Of a stretch of 64,000 bases of DNA, positions 11,992-23,474 are shown piece after piece (position 1 is the stretch's first letter; the number at the start of each line of letters is the position of its first letter). Made by a program: the position numbers and the translations under genes. Location of the stretch: NCBI GenBank assembly GCA_025201345.1, contig JAIXMG010000001.1, forward strand, positions 496,001 to 560,000, in the 5' to 3' direction. The DNA is from Thamnidium elegans. Lineage: Eukaryota > Mucoromycota > Mucoromycetes > Mucorales > Mucoraceae. Under the pieces are notes generated by a model. It was not told the DNA's origin. It ran no database searches and was given only the letters and a program-made list of their open reading frames with translations.

Positions 11992-12718
11992 TTATGCAGC
12001 TTGTAACGTAGAAGGCGCCATGCCAAAATCCTTTTCTACTGGTATACCTAATTCGATACAAATAGCCTTAATAGATGCATAATGATGAATCTAATAAAAA
12101 AAAATATATCAGTAAAAGCTCGGGGGGGGGGAGGGGGTTTTTAAATAATAACTTACAGCATGAATACAACTATAAAATAATTCTCTACCAAATGAAGATT
12201 CAAATCGATATTTATTCGTGTCATTAGCATCAATCGAAGCCAGTAATGTTAGTTTAGTTTCTAATGCTACATTGGGTATGTTGGTTTGTAATTCATGTAA
12301 ATTCTCAATAGCAATAAATCTATCTATTTCTGAAGGATTCTTATTCGGTATTATTTTTAGACTGTATAAACATATATAATTTATGTAAAAAGTACTTACA
12401 TTTCTCTCTCGTATATCATAATCAAGAATCAAGTTGGTTGGATCATGACATGACCGATATAATAAGTTAAAATGGTCATGTATATGTCTATATTAATATA
12501 AGTTAGAAAGGGATCAAAATAATAATAATAAAAAAAAAAAAGGCTAACCTTATATGTTTGCCGATTGTTCCAGCAGGCATAACTTTTGAAGGATGAGTAT
12601 ATTGATGGTCATGTAAAGTCTGTACGAGATCAATAGCTTGTTGAAGTATAGCTATCGTTACCTTTTCTATAGCAACAGTTTCGTTTCCTTCTAAACTCGT
12701 CATGGCAACTAGTGGCAT
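11992..12718 (-). CDS. DinB-like four-helix (YfiT/DinB superfamily) protein
   Basis: Four exons in translation order: 12549-12718, 12400-12487, 12157-12339, 11992-12090, giving 179 residues with every junction in frame. The protein has the DinB/YfiT-type pattern: an N-terminal helix, then GTIGKHIRHIHDHFNLLYRS with its His-x3-Asp-His metal-site arrangement, then DYDIRERN, and then a final HAIHHYASIKAIC helix that would supply the third histidine. In bacteria such proteins are metal-dependent, thiol-related enzymes, and the eukaryotic members are uncharacterised. The exon-3 acceptor is AATAAG rather than the nearer TACAG, which would give a stop. Intron 3 carries a run of C (plus-strand G at 12122-12137). 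The fold assignment is moderately sure and the enzymatic role unknown. Confidence 0.7.
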
Positions 12719-14206
12719 GTTATTAAAAGAAAAGTAAAAAAGAAAAAAAAATCAAAAAAAGAAATTTTTTATAATGACCGAGGTTTATTGGTTATCATCT
12801 TGTGACGCCAAAGGAATAATCCAGTTTGTCGCATAAATCAAGTTAGAACACTAAGTACATATAAATGATTAACTAACGGATAAGTATGACATATGAAACA
12901 AATTTATCGCCCCCTTTTTTTATTCTTCGTTTATTTCACTACGTTGGCAACACTATCGACCAAAAAGATAAAAATCCGCTCTTGTGCAACAACTTTGAGG
13001 AGCATGAACTCAGTCCTTGCGTTCAAGAATTGGTTCCAAGGATAGAACATGCGTCAAGAACTTTCTGAAAAGAAAACTATCGACAAGAAATAACGTGTAA
13101 TACTACTTTTAACAAGAAAATGTATCTGTCGGTTCTGTAAATAAAATATATTATATATATATATGATTCTTATTTACTACTGTTTTAAATACAGTTCGAA
13201 AGCTGTGCATATTAAGGAAGATTCGCCTGCTCTCTCAACAGTAAGTAACGTTAAACTTAGATATCGTGTATTTAGCTAACGTGATAAGCTAGAAACGCCA
13301 AAAAAAAAAGGAATACAAAACCTACTGTAAGAGAGGAATTTATTATCTCTGAGCAAATTTCAGATGAAGAACCTGTAGAACTCCCTCCTCCAAAAGATAT
13401 TGCAGACAAAGAGTTTAGAAAGAAGTATGAATATGTTGAAGAAGAAGCCAAATTTCTCTTTTTTGTTTTGAAAAGAGACTAATTTATCAAGAATCTTGGG
13501 AGCAGAAACAGGACCAGCAATAATAGAATTACCAGAAGTAATATACAAGAGTATACATATCATGTCATTTCATTGATTATAAGTAAAGGGTCCGAGTTAA
13601 ACCCTATCGCAAACTCCATCTCTATTTTATTAATCCCTTTATTTTCTTTAGATTTTATACAAATAGAGTGAGACATGACTTCTTGGGTATTCAAGCAAAC
13701 AAATAGAGGAATCAACGAAAGACATCATCTTCAACAGACAGATAGCGGAGATTGGATGTGTTGAAGTAAAAAAGTCAAACGTTGGTGAAGAGGTAACTTA
13801 ATTTACGAATTAAGTGATACCCATAACAGCAATCCTGAATGTTCTTGCTTCATGATTTTTTTTTTTTTGCAAGCTGAAGCTACTTAAAATAGGTTCGATA
13901 AAACTGAATCTCAGTAATTTTATACATAGGAAACGCTGTTACCTCGCTAATTATACGCTTGAACGTATCAAAAGAAGTATATCTATATAACGAAATGACC
14001 AGCTTTATAATTCCTACAACCCATGAAACACATTTAAATATGGACATTTTTATTTTTTGTAAAGTAATCTGCTCCTTAATGCTGAGATCTTATATATCGC
14101 TTTGAGCCAATAGAATTTATTAACGTAGAACTAATTTACCACAGAAAAAAATAAATAAGAAGATTCGTTCTTTTCTTTCTAAACGTTTTTTAAAAAAAAA
14201 GCTGAA
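12719..14206. other. Intergenic, contains an isolated exon-like remnant
   Basis: No complete gene. From about 13333 to 13482 the plus strand reads an open, non-repetitive and highly charged segment (SEQISDEEPVELPPPKD, then FRKKYEYVEEEAKF) ending in TAA after a homopolymer-rich stretch. This may be a relic of a transposon or duplicated gene. The rest is AT-rich, and the 150 bases before 14207 are presumably the promoter of the glucosidase II gene. Confidence 0.4.
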
Positions 14207-17127
14207 ATGAAGCTACACTTTGGTCTACTACTACTTGTAGTAGGCACACTAGTCTCTGCCATGAAGTTTGACGACTTCAAAAAATGTGACCAGTCTGGTT
14301 TCTGTAAACGAAACCGAGCATATGCAGATACACTTTCAGTTTCACCTTACTTACTTCTCAAGGACACCATCTCACTTTCTAGTTCCAGTGTACACGCTGA
14401 TATTAAAAACACTGATACCAACATTTTATTGACTTTGGATTTACAGCTTTTAAAAGATAATACGGCGCGTATTCGTATTAATGAAAAGGAACCTATTAAA
14501 CCACGTTATGATGAACACGCAAAGTTTACCTTGGTGGGTGAACCTGAACAAAAAGATATGTTACATTCAGATATTTCTGATAATGGACTTATTACGTTAC
14601 ATATTGATAACACTCGTAAAGTTGTCATCTCTCCTCAACCAGTACGTATCGAATTCTTAGTCAATAACGAACCTGTCATCACTTTGAACGATCGTGGATT
14701 CTTTAACTTTGAACATTTACGTACGAAAGAATCTCATGTACCTAAAATGGTCGAAAAGAAGAATGAAGATGGGTCTGTAGAAATGGTTCAAGCAGATTCT
14801 GAAAAGGACTTGTGGGAGGAAACCTTTAAAACCTGGACTGATCCCAAGCCCAACGGTAAAATGATTACAATAAATTTAAAAAAAAAAAAAAATGCTCGAG
14901 CTAATATATTTTAAATTTCAGGTCCTGAATCTTTTGCGCTTGATATTACATTTAATGGATTCCCTCATGTTTATGGTATTCCCGTAAGTTAAAAAAAAAA
15001 GCTTTTGTTTACATTGTACCTAATAAGAAAATATAGGAGCACGCTTCTAGTCTTGCATTAAAGGAAACGCGTGGTGGACAAGGCAACTACGACGACCCAT
15101 ACAGATTATACAACACTGACGTATTCGAGTACGCACTCGACAGCCCTACCTCTCTTTACGGTGCTGTGCCTCTTATGCTTGCCCATAAAAAGGGTTTATC
15201 TGCGGGTATCTTTTGGATGAACCCCTCCGAAACCTGGATTGATATTGTAAAGACCAAATCCAGTGACTCAGACCCTATTATTCAAAAAGTATTTGGAAAT
15301 CGCCCTACATCAACACAAACACATTGGATGTCTGAAGCTGGTGTATTAGATTTATTTGTATTTTTAGGACCTACTACCAAAGATATTTTACGTCAGTATA
15401 GTGCTTTGACAGGCCCTGCTGCTATGCCTCAAATGTTTGCTATTGGGTACCATCAATGTCGTTGGAACTATATTAATCAACGTGATGTATTGGAAGTCGA
15501 TGGTAAATTCGATGAAAATGATATGCCTTATGATGTTATTTGGCTTGATATTGAATACACTGACGAAAAGAAATATTTCACTTGGGATGAACCTAAATTT
15601 CCTGATGCCATTGGTATGGAAAAAGTCTTGGATAACAAGGGTCGTAAATTGGTTATCATTGTTGATCCTCATATTAAACGAGCTGATAATTATCGTATTG
15701 CCGATGAAGCTAAAGCACAAGATTTATTTATCAAGAAACCAGATGGTAAAGATTATGAAGCATGGTGTTGGCCCGGTCAATCTTCTTGGGTTGATTTCAT
15801 TCAAGAGAAATCTTATAACTGGTGGAAAAAGCAATTCTCATTTGACTTGTTTAAGGGAACCAGAGAAAATGTTCACATTTGGAATGATATGAATGAACCT
15901 TCTGTATTTAACGGTCCTGAAATTACCATTCAAAAAGAAATGATGCATGATGGTGGCAAATGGGAGCACCGTGTTTTACATAACTTATATGCTGGTTTAT
16001 CCCATGCTGCTACGGCCGATGGTGTGCGCGAACGTACTGCTGTTCAAAAACGTCCATTTGTATTGTCTCGTGGCTACTATGCTGGTACTCAACGTGTGGG
16101 TCCTATTTGGACTGGTGATAATATCGCCAACTGGGAATCATTAAAGTACACAAACCCAATGATCTTATCCAACAGTATGGCCGGTATTCCGTTCTCTGGT
16201 GCTGATGTTCCCGGTTTCTTTGAAAACCCTACTCCCGAACTTTTATCTCGTTGGTATCAAGCCGCTACCTATCAACCATTTTTCCGTGGTCATGCCCATA
16301 TTGATACTAAGCGTCGTGAACCTTATTTATCTGCTGAGCCTTACAAGTCCATCACCCGTGACACTTTACGTGAACGTTATGCTTTATTATCATTCTGGTA
16401 CACTTTATTCTTTGAAGCCTATAAACAAGGCACGCCTATGATGCGTCCAATGATGATGGAATTCCCTAATGATGAAAACGTATTTACTATGGATGATCAA
16501 TTTATGGTCGGTAGTGCTATTCTTGTTAAACCTATTACATCAGAAGGATCTACTTCCACACAAGTTTACTTTGCTGGAGAACAACCTTGGTACAATACAA
16601 AGACCTTGGTTGCTGAAAATAAACAAGGTCTTCATACTGTTGGAGCTCCTTTAGATACCATTCCTGCTTATTACCAAGGTGGTAACATTATTCCTCGTCG
16701 TGAACGTATCCGTCGTAGTTCTGTTGCTATGCGTCTTGATCCTTTTACTTTAGTTATTGCTAAAGGAAAAGATGCAATCGCTCAAGGTCAATTATATATG
16801 GATGATGAAGAGACTTATTCTTTCCAAAAGGGTCAATATGCTCTTACTCAATTTAATTTTGTCGAAAATCAATTGTCCTGTCAAAATATGCATGAAGATA
16901 TTACTAGTCAAGCCTCACTTGATTTTATCAAGTCTCATCAATCTATTCGTATTGAACGTGTACAAATTTTGGGTCAATCTCAAGCTCCTCGCGGTATTCG
17001 CGTTACTGATGTACGAGGTGTTGTTACTGAACCTGACTTTACTTTTGACACTACCACTCATGTATTGACCATTAAAGACCCCAAGGTCTCTGTTATTCAA
17101 TGTGGTTGGAACATTGCTGTTTATTAA
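14207..17127 (+). CDS. ROT2/GANAB: Glucosidase II alpha subunit, GH31
   Basis: ER-lumen glucosidase that trims the two inner glucoses from N-glycans after glucosidase I, working with a beta subunit in the calnexin folding cycle. Three exons, 14207-14855, 14922-14983 and 15037-17127, give 933 residues, the usual size. The first 18 residues (MKLHFGLLLLVVGTLVSA) form a clear signal peptide. The N-terminal domain is followed by the GH31 barrel, with the catalytic nucleophile in WNDMNEPSVF (Asp about 521) and the acid/base in WTGDN (Asp about 598). HVYGIPEHAS and DPYRLYN are typical of the alpha subunit of glucosidase II and separate it from maltase-type GH31 enzymes. No C-terminal HDEL is present, consistent with retention through the beta subunit. 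The intron-1 acceptor is chosen because GTCCTGAATC restores the conserved frame. Confidence 0.95.
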
Positions 17128-17210
17128 ACAAAATAATATAAATAAAATAACTTATCATATGTATTCACCTTTTGCAAGAAAATAAATAATTAAAAATAGT
17201 GTCATAACCT

Positions 17211-17241
<31 letters not shown>

Positions 17242-17377
17242 GTACGCAATTAGTTGCGTAACTTTAATAATCACGTGTATGGTTGCTTGAATGATTACAC
17301 ATTTGATATCGAACATATGTAGCAGTGAGAAAAAAAAAACGGTTTATTCATTTTTTTGATACTTTCATCTTTTTAGC

Positions 17378-18494
17378 ATGTTTACGAGCACTATAAAATG
17401 GCTTGGCTTGGGTATTATTACTTCTTATATAATAGCAAGTAGCAAACAGCAAGTTACTTTAACCTCTCTCTCCGAAAAGCCTTTTGACCTTTACTCGCCC
17501 GACTTTTACCCTAATGGCACTGACTTGCAATTACCTTTAGGTACCATGCGCTATTGGCAATTCGGTAATGAAGCAGGGAGTAAAGTTGTTCTCGTACATG
17601 GTATTACCACCGGTTCTTCTGTATACGACAAATTAGCTCGTGACTTGGTAAATATTCGATAATTAAAACATTTTATTGATAATTAATTCAATATAAAGGC
17701 GGATAAAGGTCACCATGTGCTAGTTTATGATATTTGGGGTAGAGGGTATTCACAAGCACCAGCTACTAATTATGATGAAGCATTATATACGTCACAATTA
17801 GCTATGCTTTTACAAAAGGTTGGATGGGACAAGACAGATGTAGTTGGTGTTTCTTTAGGAGGTGGCATCGCAACATCTTTTACTGCATTTTATCCAGAAA
17901 TGGTAAATAAATTAGTACTGATTGCACCAGCTGGACTAATGAAAACGAAAGATATGCCATTGATTTCCAAGGTATTGACGTTTCCGTTTGTTCATCATTT
18001 TATTATGAATCAACCTTATATTCGGCCTCTGCTTATTAATGCTATCGAGAGATACTCAAAAACTACTCGGTTGGTACAATCCGGGTTAGATGAAGACACG
18101 GAGGCTACTATTGCTAAGATTACTAAAATTGCTACTTACCAGTTTATCAATCATGCTGGTTTCTTCCGTGCTTTCCTCGGTACCGTTGTAAGATTCCCCT
18201 TTACTGAATTGAGAGAGCGATACGAGAAAGTAGGTCTTCAAGATAGACCCGTTCTTATGATTTGGGGTGATCAAGATACGGTAAGATAGTTTTTATACAT
18301 ATACAAATGACTTGATATTAAACACACACACATATATATATATATAGACTGTACCATTCGATAACAGCCAAGAAGCTCAACAACTTATGCCAAATGCCAA
18401 ACTGATCGTACACAAGGAAAAAGGACATGATGTTTTAATTACACTTTGGCGAACTGTAAACCAAGAAATTGAAGAGTTCCTCACCTCTAAATAA
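17378..18494 (+). CDS. Membrane-anchored alpha/beta hydrolase
   Basis: Serine hydrolase with the canonical alpha/beta fold; the substrate is unknown. Exons 17378-17647, 17699-18280 and 18348-18494 (both introns in phase 0) encode 332 residues. An N-terminal hydrophobic segment (WLGLGIITSYIIAS) suggests a membrane anchor or signal. The oxyanion-hole motif VHGITTG is followed by the nucleophile elbow GVSLGGG (Ser about 142). The acid is in WGDQDT (Asp about 283) and the base in EKGHDV (His about 311). The first gene exon starts just downstream of T-rich promoter sequence. Relatives include ABHD6 and monoglyceride-lipase-like enzymes, but the sequence alone does not decide. The gene is convergent with the NAA40-like gene, with only about 31 bases between stop codons. 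Confidence 0.85.
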
Positions 18495-18525
18495 ATAACT
18501 TGTAAACAATTTTTTTTTTATACAT

Positions 18526-19467
18526 TTATTTGCAAGGTTTACTAAGTAATTCGTAATCAAACAAGCGAGCTTTATAACGTGGTAAACAAGCACCAGGTGA
18601 AATTTCATCCAACTCAAATCTATATATATATAAAGAATATCCTTTTAGCAAATAATTGTATAAAGCGATTTATTTTTCTAAACGTACCCCAATTTTTTGG
18701 TATAGAAACGAAATGCACCTTCATTTGCTATAATGACAACATATTAATACCTAAAAAAAAACTTAAAAAAAAAAAATCTACACACGCTTTACCTTTAAAT
18801 ACAGTCAACATGACCTTATCCAACTTCCAATGTTTTCCAATTTGATACAACAAACCCATCAAGCACTCACCCAGCCCTTTATTTCTAGCAGATTCCATTA
18901 ACTGCACTTCATAACAATAAGCACAATTGGCCATGATATCATCATCCATCGTTTCTTCTTGTATCATCTGGAACAATAAAAATCCTTTCAGGTCAGTTGG
19001 ATCAGTAGCAGATCGAGCAATTAAATATCGGGCTTGAGGTGCAAGCATTTCTGCACGTTTTTCTTGTTCGTTCCAACCACCTTGAGAGTTTTTATACATG
19101 TCTAAAAGATTGGACTTAACCAAGTTGAATGTCCATTCATGAAGGCGAGAAGGTAGATCTGTAACTGAGTAGTAATCTATAATAAGGTCAAGATTTTGAC
19201 TAGAAAAGTATGTGTTCAAGTTAGAAAAAAAAGGGGGGGGGAGAGGGATATCTTTTTACCATTGATATGTTATGGGTGATTCTAAAAAGTTTACTAAACA
19301 AGGTTCCTACATACAAAAAAAAAGTGTAAGACAATATTAAAAATGATATTCAATTTTATTTTACCTTGTTGACTCTGTCTAAAAGACTACCAGGTTCATT
19401 CTAAAATAATGTTAGTACTACATAGATTACCAAGCTGTCATTTTAATTTTACCTCATGAATTGGCAT
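18526..19467 (-). CDS. NAA40: N-alpha-acetyltransferase 40-like (NatD)
   Basis: GNAT-fold acetyltransferase of the NatD type, which acetylates the N-terminus of histones H4 and H2A. Six exons in translation order: 19453-19467, 19365-19400, 19260-19306, 18793-19199, 18688-18727, 18526-18619. They sum to 212 residues with all phases consistent. The family landmarks are visible: WTFNLVKSNLLDMYKNSQGGW, RAEMLAPQARYLIA, the YCYEVQLMESARNKGLG acetyl-CoA loop (usually written R/Q-x2-G-x-G/A), and VMLTVFKANEGAFRFYTKKLGF. The first coding exon is only 15 bases (MPIHE). The gene is divergent from the Sec72-like gene with about 131 bases between start codons, so the two probably share a promoter region. 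Confidence 0.85.
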
Positions 19468-19598
19468 ATTTTAAGTGGAGGATAAAGAGAGAAAGTGACG
19501 TTTTTAAAATAAAAACGCTTTTTTTTATTTTGTAGCACAGCTAAGAAAAAAATACCTTTTTTTTTATTCCATCATCTACAGAGTTAAAAGAAGGAAAA

Positions 19599-20183
19599 AT
19601 GACTAGTATACAATTACAAACTGAAGTAAGTATCTCAAACGATGGAGACAAAATTTTGTGTAAGGTTCATGGACTTGAGAAATGTAGCAAGTGTCAGGTT
19701 GATTGGACTGACCATAATAACTTGGCTGCTACTATAAAGCATGTAAAAGATTTACCAGCACCAAACGCGCCCAATCCAACACGAAATGCTCAAGTAACAC
19801 GACTCAAGGAAGAAGGCAACAAATATTTTAAACAAAATAATTATATTGAAGCTATTCGCTTTTATACAATGGCTGTTGATTTATCTTGGTCTCGTCCTCT
19901 TTGGGAACCCCTGGCTTTCCAATACGTTAGAGAAGAATTAGCTCCTGTTTTAAGTAATAGGTCTGCTGCTTATCTTTCTCTTCAAAATTTTGTCGAAGCT
20001 TACGTTGATGCCGAAATGGTTACTCGTTTAAAGCGTGAATGGAGTAAAGGTTGGTTCAGAAAGGGAAAGGCCCTGGTTGGTCTTGGTAGAGTTGCTGAAG
20101 CTGCCGAAGCATTCGAAACTGGTTTAAGATTTGATCACGAAAGTGAAGAACTTGTTAAGGCTTTAGCTGAAATTGGACATTAA
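19599..20183 (+). CDS. SEC72: Sec72-like TPR protein of the ER translocon
   Basis: Intron-free gene of 194 residues. The N-terminus has CKVHGLEKCSKCQVDW, the short Cys-containing segment found in fungal Sec72-like proteins. It is followed by about three TPR motifs (LKEEGNKYFKQNNYIEAIRFY, then VLSNRSAAYLSLQNF, then GWFRKGKALVGLGRVAEAAEAF). Sec72 is a cytosolic TPR subunit of the Sec62/Sec63 complex and helps post-translational import of proteins into the ER. TPR co-chaperones such as TTC4 or CNS1 are alternatives, since TPRs are not specific, but the size and the Cys-containing N-terminus favour Sec72. No other translocon gene is adjacent. Confidence 0.7.
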   Translation: MTSIQLQTEVSISNDGDKILCKVHGLEKCSKCQVDWTDHNNLAATIKHVKDLPAPNAPNPTRNAQVTRLKEEGNKYFKQNNYIEAIRFYTMAVDLSWSRPLWEPLAFQYVREELAPVLSNRSAAYLSLQNFVEAYVDAEMVTRLKREWSKGWFRKGKALVGLGRVAEAAEAFETGLRFDHESEELVKALAEIGH

Positions 20184-20213
20184 ATCTCTTTCTTTTTTTT
20201 AATAAAATCCATT

Positions 20214-20250
<37 letters not shown>

Positions 20251-20310
20251 TATTGATATCATTGAGTATTTCTTTTGTTTTTTTTATAGCCATTATATAT
20301 ATATATTTAT

Positions 20311-22258
20311 TTATCTGCGTAAAGAAGGTTCGTGATCTCTGACAACTTCTGCTTGTAACTTGGAAACTTCTTGGATCTTGTTTTGTAATTGAACAGAGCT
20401 ATTATCAATCCATTGCAAAGAAGATAAATGAGAATTAAGAATTTGAACAATTTGTCCAACCTAAAAAGAAAAGAATGAGTATATCATTTTATAACATATT
20501 TTTTCAAAGACTTACAACATCGTCATCATCACTAGAAATTTGCTTAGAACCGCCCATCTTGTTGATTTCTTCAACCATAACATTCAAGTTTCTATTAACA
20601 TCATCTAATTGACTATTAAGACTTTCAGCTAAACCATAAGCCTTCTCTCTTTGTATATCAGCAGGTTGCATAGGTTGTTGCAAGTTACTTTCATCAAATA
20701 CTTCCTTGATTTGCTTTTCGTATGTATCAAGAATAGAATTCAATTCTTCTTGTTGTGCGTTAATATATTCCAAATTTTGATCAATTTCACGTTGAGTAAC
20801 TTCAACCTTGGTTACATTTTCATGCAATTTGGAAATCTATTTTTTTTTTCTTAGCGCTTTTTTTTTCTTATATACGTACATACACACACACACATATATA
20901 TATATATTACCTTGTTGCCGTTTTCAATCAATTGTTGATCCCATTTAGCTACTTGACTAGCTTGTTTATGGAAATCTTTAGTTTGTTTCTCTAATTCCTT
21001 TGTCCACAAATTGAGAATATCTTCCATGGATTTGTTTTTTAATGTAGATGGTGTAGGAACAGAAACTGGTTTAGCTGATGCAATAGGTTGTGTTGTAAGT
21101 GCAGATGTGGTGGCAGTGCTAGTAGTAGCAGCAGACGCTACATATATATTCCAAGTTAGTAATTTATCACAAAATAAAATAAAATTTCTATTTACAATCT
21201 GCCTTTTGTCCAAATCCACCAAATCCTCCAGTAGCAGCAGGTGTAGCAGCAGCAGGTGTAGCAGTAGATGAAGCGCCAAAAGAAAGTGTAGGCTTGGCTG
21301 TAGTAGTTGCAGCAGCGGCTCCAAATCCACCAGGTGCTGCGGTAGGCGCAGGTGTGCCAAATCCAGTAGCAGGTGTGGTTGTAGCAGCAGCACCGAATCC
21401 GCTGAATCCACCAGCAGCAGGTGCACTGGTAGCAGGAGTAGAAGTAGCAGCGCCAAATCCACCAAATCCGCCAGCAGCGGGGGCAGCAGTAGTAGTGGGG
21501 GCAGCAGCTCCGAATCCACCGAACCCACCAGTAGTAGGAGCGGCTGTAGTAGTAGGAGCAGCGGCGGCGGCACCAAATCCGCCAAATCCACCGGCGGCGG
21601 GGGTAGTAGTTGCAGCGGGAGCAGCAGCACCAAATCCACCAAATCCACCTGCAGCAGGAGCAGCGGAAGCAGGAGTGGCGGCAGCGGCGCCGAATCCACC
21701 AAATCCGCCAGTAGCGGGAGCGGGAGCGGCGGCAGCAGCACCAAATCCACCAAATCCACCAGTGGCAGGAGCAGCGGTCGTAGTGGGAGCAGCAGCACCG
21801 AATCCGCCGAATCCACCAGTAGCGGGAGCGGGAGCGGCGGCAGCAGCACCAAATCCACCAAATCCACCAGTGGCAGGAGCAGCGGTCGTAGTGGGAGCAG
21901 CAGCACCGAATCCGCCGAATCCACCAGTAGCGGGAGCGGGAGCAGGGTTAGAACTACCGAATGAAAAACCACCGGTTGCACCACCAGTAGTGTTAGCTAC
22001 AAAAAAAAAATACATAAATGAGTACATGGTTTTTGTGCTCTTCCAATGTTTTTTTTTTTCATTGATTATATTACGTACAAGGTGTACCGAAAGCACCGAA
22101 TCCACCAGCAGCAGGTTTATTAGCGTTATTGTTGAAACTGAAGGCTATTTTATAATAGATTGATAGATAAATGATTAGTTTACAACATTTTTTTTTTAAA
22201 AAAAAACAATAAATGGTTCTTATTTTGTTGTCAATTGAAGCGATATATTTATACCCAT
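20311..22258 (-). CDS. NSP1: Nucleoporin Nup62/Nsp1, FG-repeat
   Basis: Central-channel nucleoporin: the FG part forms the permeability barrier and the C-terminal coiled coil anchors it in the Nup62 complex. Six exons in translation order: 22255-22258, 22079-22144, 21196-21996, 20911-21137, 20516-20836, 20311-20460, giving 522 residues. The first exon would be only ATGG, ending at a GTATAA donor, to give MAFSFNNN; this start is inferred. The FG exon has about 20 GGFGGFGA-type repeats with Ala/Pro/Thr linkers and is markedly GC-rich against its surroundings. The C-terminal Nsp1_C domain shows MEDILNLWTKELEKQTKDFH, then DQQLIENGNKI, then IDQNLEYINAQQEELNSIL. Two FG blocks are exact 108-base copies (about 21713-21928). 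The shorter FG region relative to yeast Nsp1 resembles animal Nup62. Confidence 0.9.
21713..21928. repeat. Two tandem 108-base repeats inside the FG exon
   Basis: Two consecutive near-identical 108-base units (36 codons each, two GGFGGFG blocks per unit) inside the Nup62 FG exon. The period keeps the reading frame, so copy number can change without breaking the protein. Confidence 0.8.
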
Positions 22259-22520
22259 TATTCTTTTCTTATATTTTTTTTCAAGTAAAATGAATCAATA
22301 ATCAAAAAGGATCTTTTTTTTTTTTTGGTTTCTTTTTTAAAAATAAAAAAGTATTGAGAACTGAGTAACGCGTTTTTTTTTTTTTTTTTTTTTTTTTTTT
22401 CAACAACAAAAAATTGTGACGTCGAGAGCGCTCTTTTTCTTATTTTATGGCGAAATAAGGAGGTTCACGAGCTTTTCAAAAGCAGTCTTTATGTATGCAA
22501 AATTGTTTATTAAAGAGAAG

Positions 22521-22917
22521 CTACAGTAGTAAAGACTCTATGGACATAATGTGGTGAGTATTTCCTAGTTTGAGGTATTTATCTGAGGCAGTACAAGCAC
22601 ATTTCTGATGAATTTGCCTCTTTTTCCTTTGTTCTCTACAGCTATCACATTGACTGATAGGTCTACCTTTTTTTCTGACAATTAATAAGTGTCTTTCTGT
22701 GTGGTCACAGCGTGAAGATCGATGTCCCTGTTTATATGGATAAGCCTTAGAACGAATAAGGAGCATACTTATATATTTTTTTTTTTACCTTGATACACTC
22801 TAAAAATGTAATTTAAATATGTACGTTAGAGACACAAAAAAAAAAGAAAAAAAAAACTCAGTTGATTTTTGTATACGTACTTTGACAAGCGTATTTTATA
22901 TTATCAATGACAATCAT
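22521..22917 (-). CDS. Very short copper-fist DNA-binding protein
   Basis: Copper-fist domain protein; the family (Ace1, Mac1, Cuf1) consists of copper-sensing transcription factors. Three exons: 22881-22917, an 11-base exon 22789-22799, and 22521-22727. They join in frame to 84 residues beginning MIVIDNIKYACQKCIKGHRS. The zinc site is visible (C-x2-C-x8-C-x-H), followed by KGRP, the minor-groove motif, and CDSCREQRK then HQKCAC. The domain fills the N-terminal 60 residues and almost nothing follows, so the Cys-rich activation or copper-cluster region of Ace1 and Mac1 is absent. Either this is a truncated family member, or a further exon follows a GTACTG donor at the KCACT codons (not resolved). 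It sits between MED9 and NUP62. Confidence 0.75.
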
Positions 22918-23474
22918 TATAGTTATAATTCTTATTAAAAGAAAAAGAAAAGGAAGAAAAAAAAAAGAAATACTAAAATAAAAATAAAAGAGTTGTTTTT
23001 ACGTTGTATTTGTTAAACAAAAAAAAACAAAAGGTTTTATATACAATTAAAAAAAAAAGAAAAAAAAAAAGAGCTCAGGCCAAAAAAATAGCGCAAAAAA
23101 AAGAAATGCTCATTTATATAATAAACGAGGCAGTTTTGCGATTTGAGTAACTGTTCAAGTTGATTATTGCTAATCCTTTGAGGCAGAAAAAAAAAAAAAA
23201 AAAAAAAAAAAAGTCTCCTTCGGTAAGTTCAAATTAGGCAATAACGTATAGTTATTTGGGGTAAAAAAAATTGTTACGAAATTATTTGTGCAGTACTTTT
23301 GTAACAATGATAATCTTTTCCTTTGCTTAAAGGGCTTTGAATGCTTTTCCCTGCATGAATACAAGCACTCTTTCTTTCTCTTTTCCGTATTGTCAATCGA
23401 TTCAAGTCCGCTAATAAAAAAAAAATACAACTCCCACAATTTTTTTTTTTCTATTTTCTTTATTTTTAATCAGT
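22918..23474. other. Divergent promoter region of copper-fist and MED9 genes
   Basis: This 557-base gap between divergent start codons is A-rich with poly(A) and poly(T) tracts (one of about 26 A at 23187-23212). No gene or clear regulatory box was identified. ORFs within it are homopolymer artefacts. Confidence 0.6.

Noticed and set aside
20851..21984. Leu/Pro-rich minus-strand ORF
   Set aside because: A different frame through the same FG repeats; the FG frame joins correctly to the Nsp1 C-terminal domain.
21294..22163. Plus-strand Pro/Asn/Ala-rich ORF in the FG exon
   Set aside because: Antisense reading of the Nup62 FG repeats; the minus strand carries the spliced gene.
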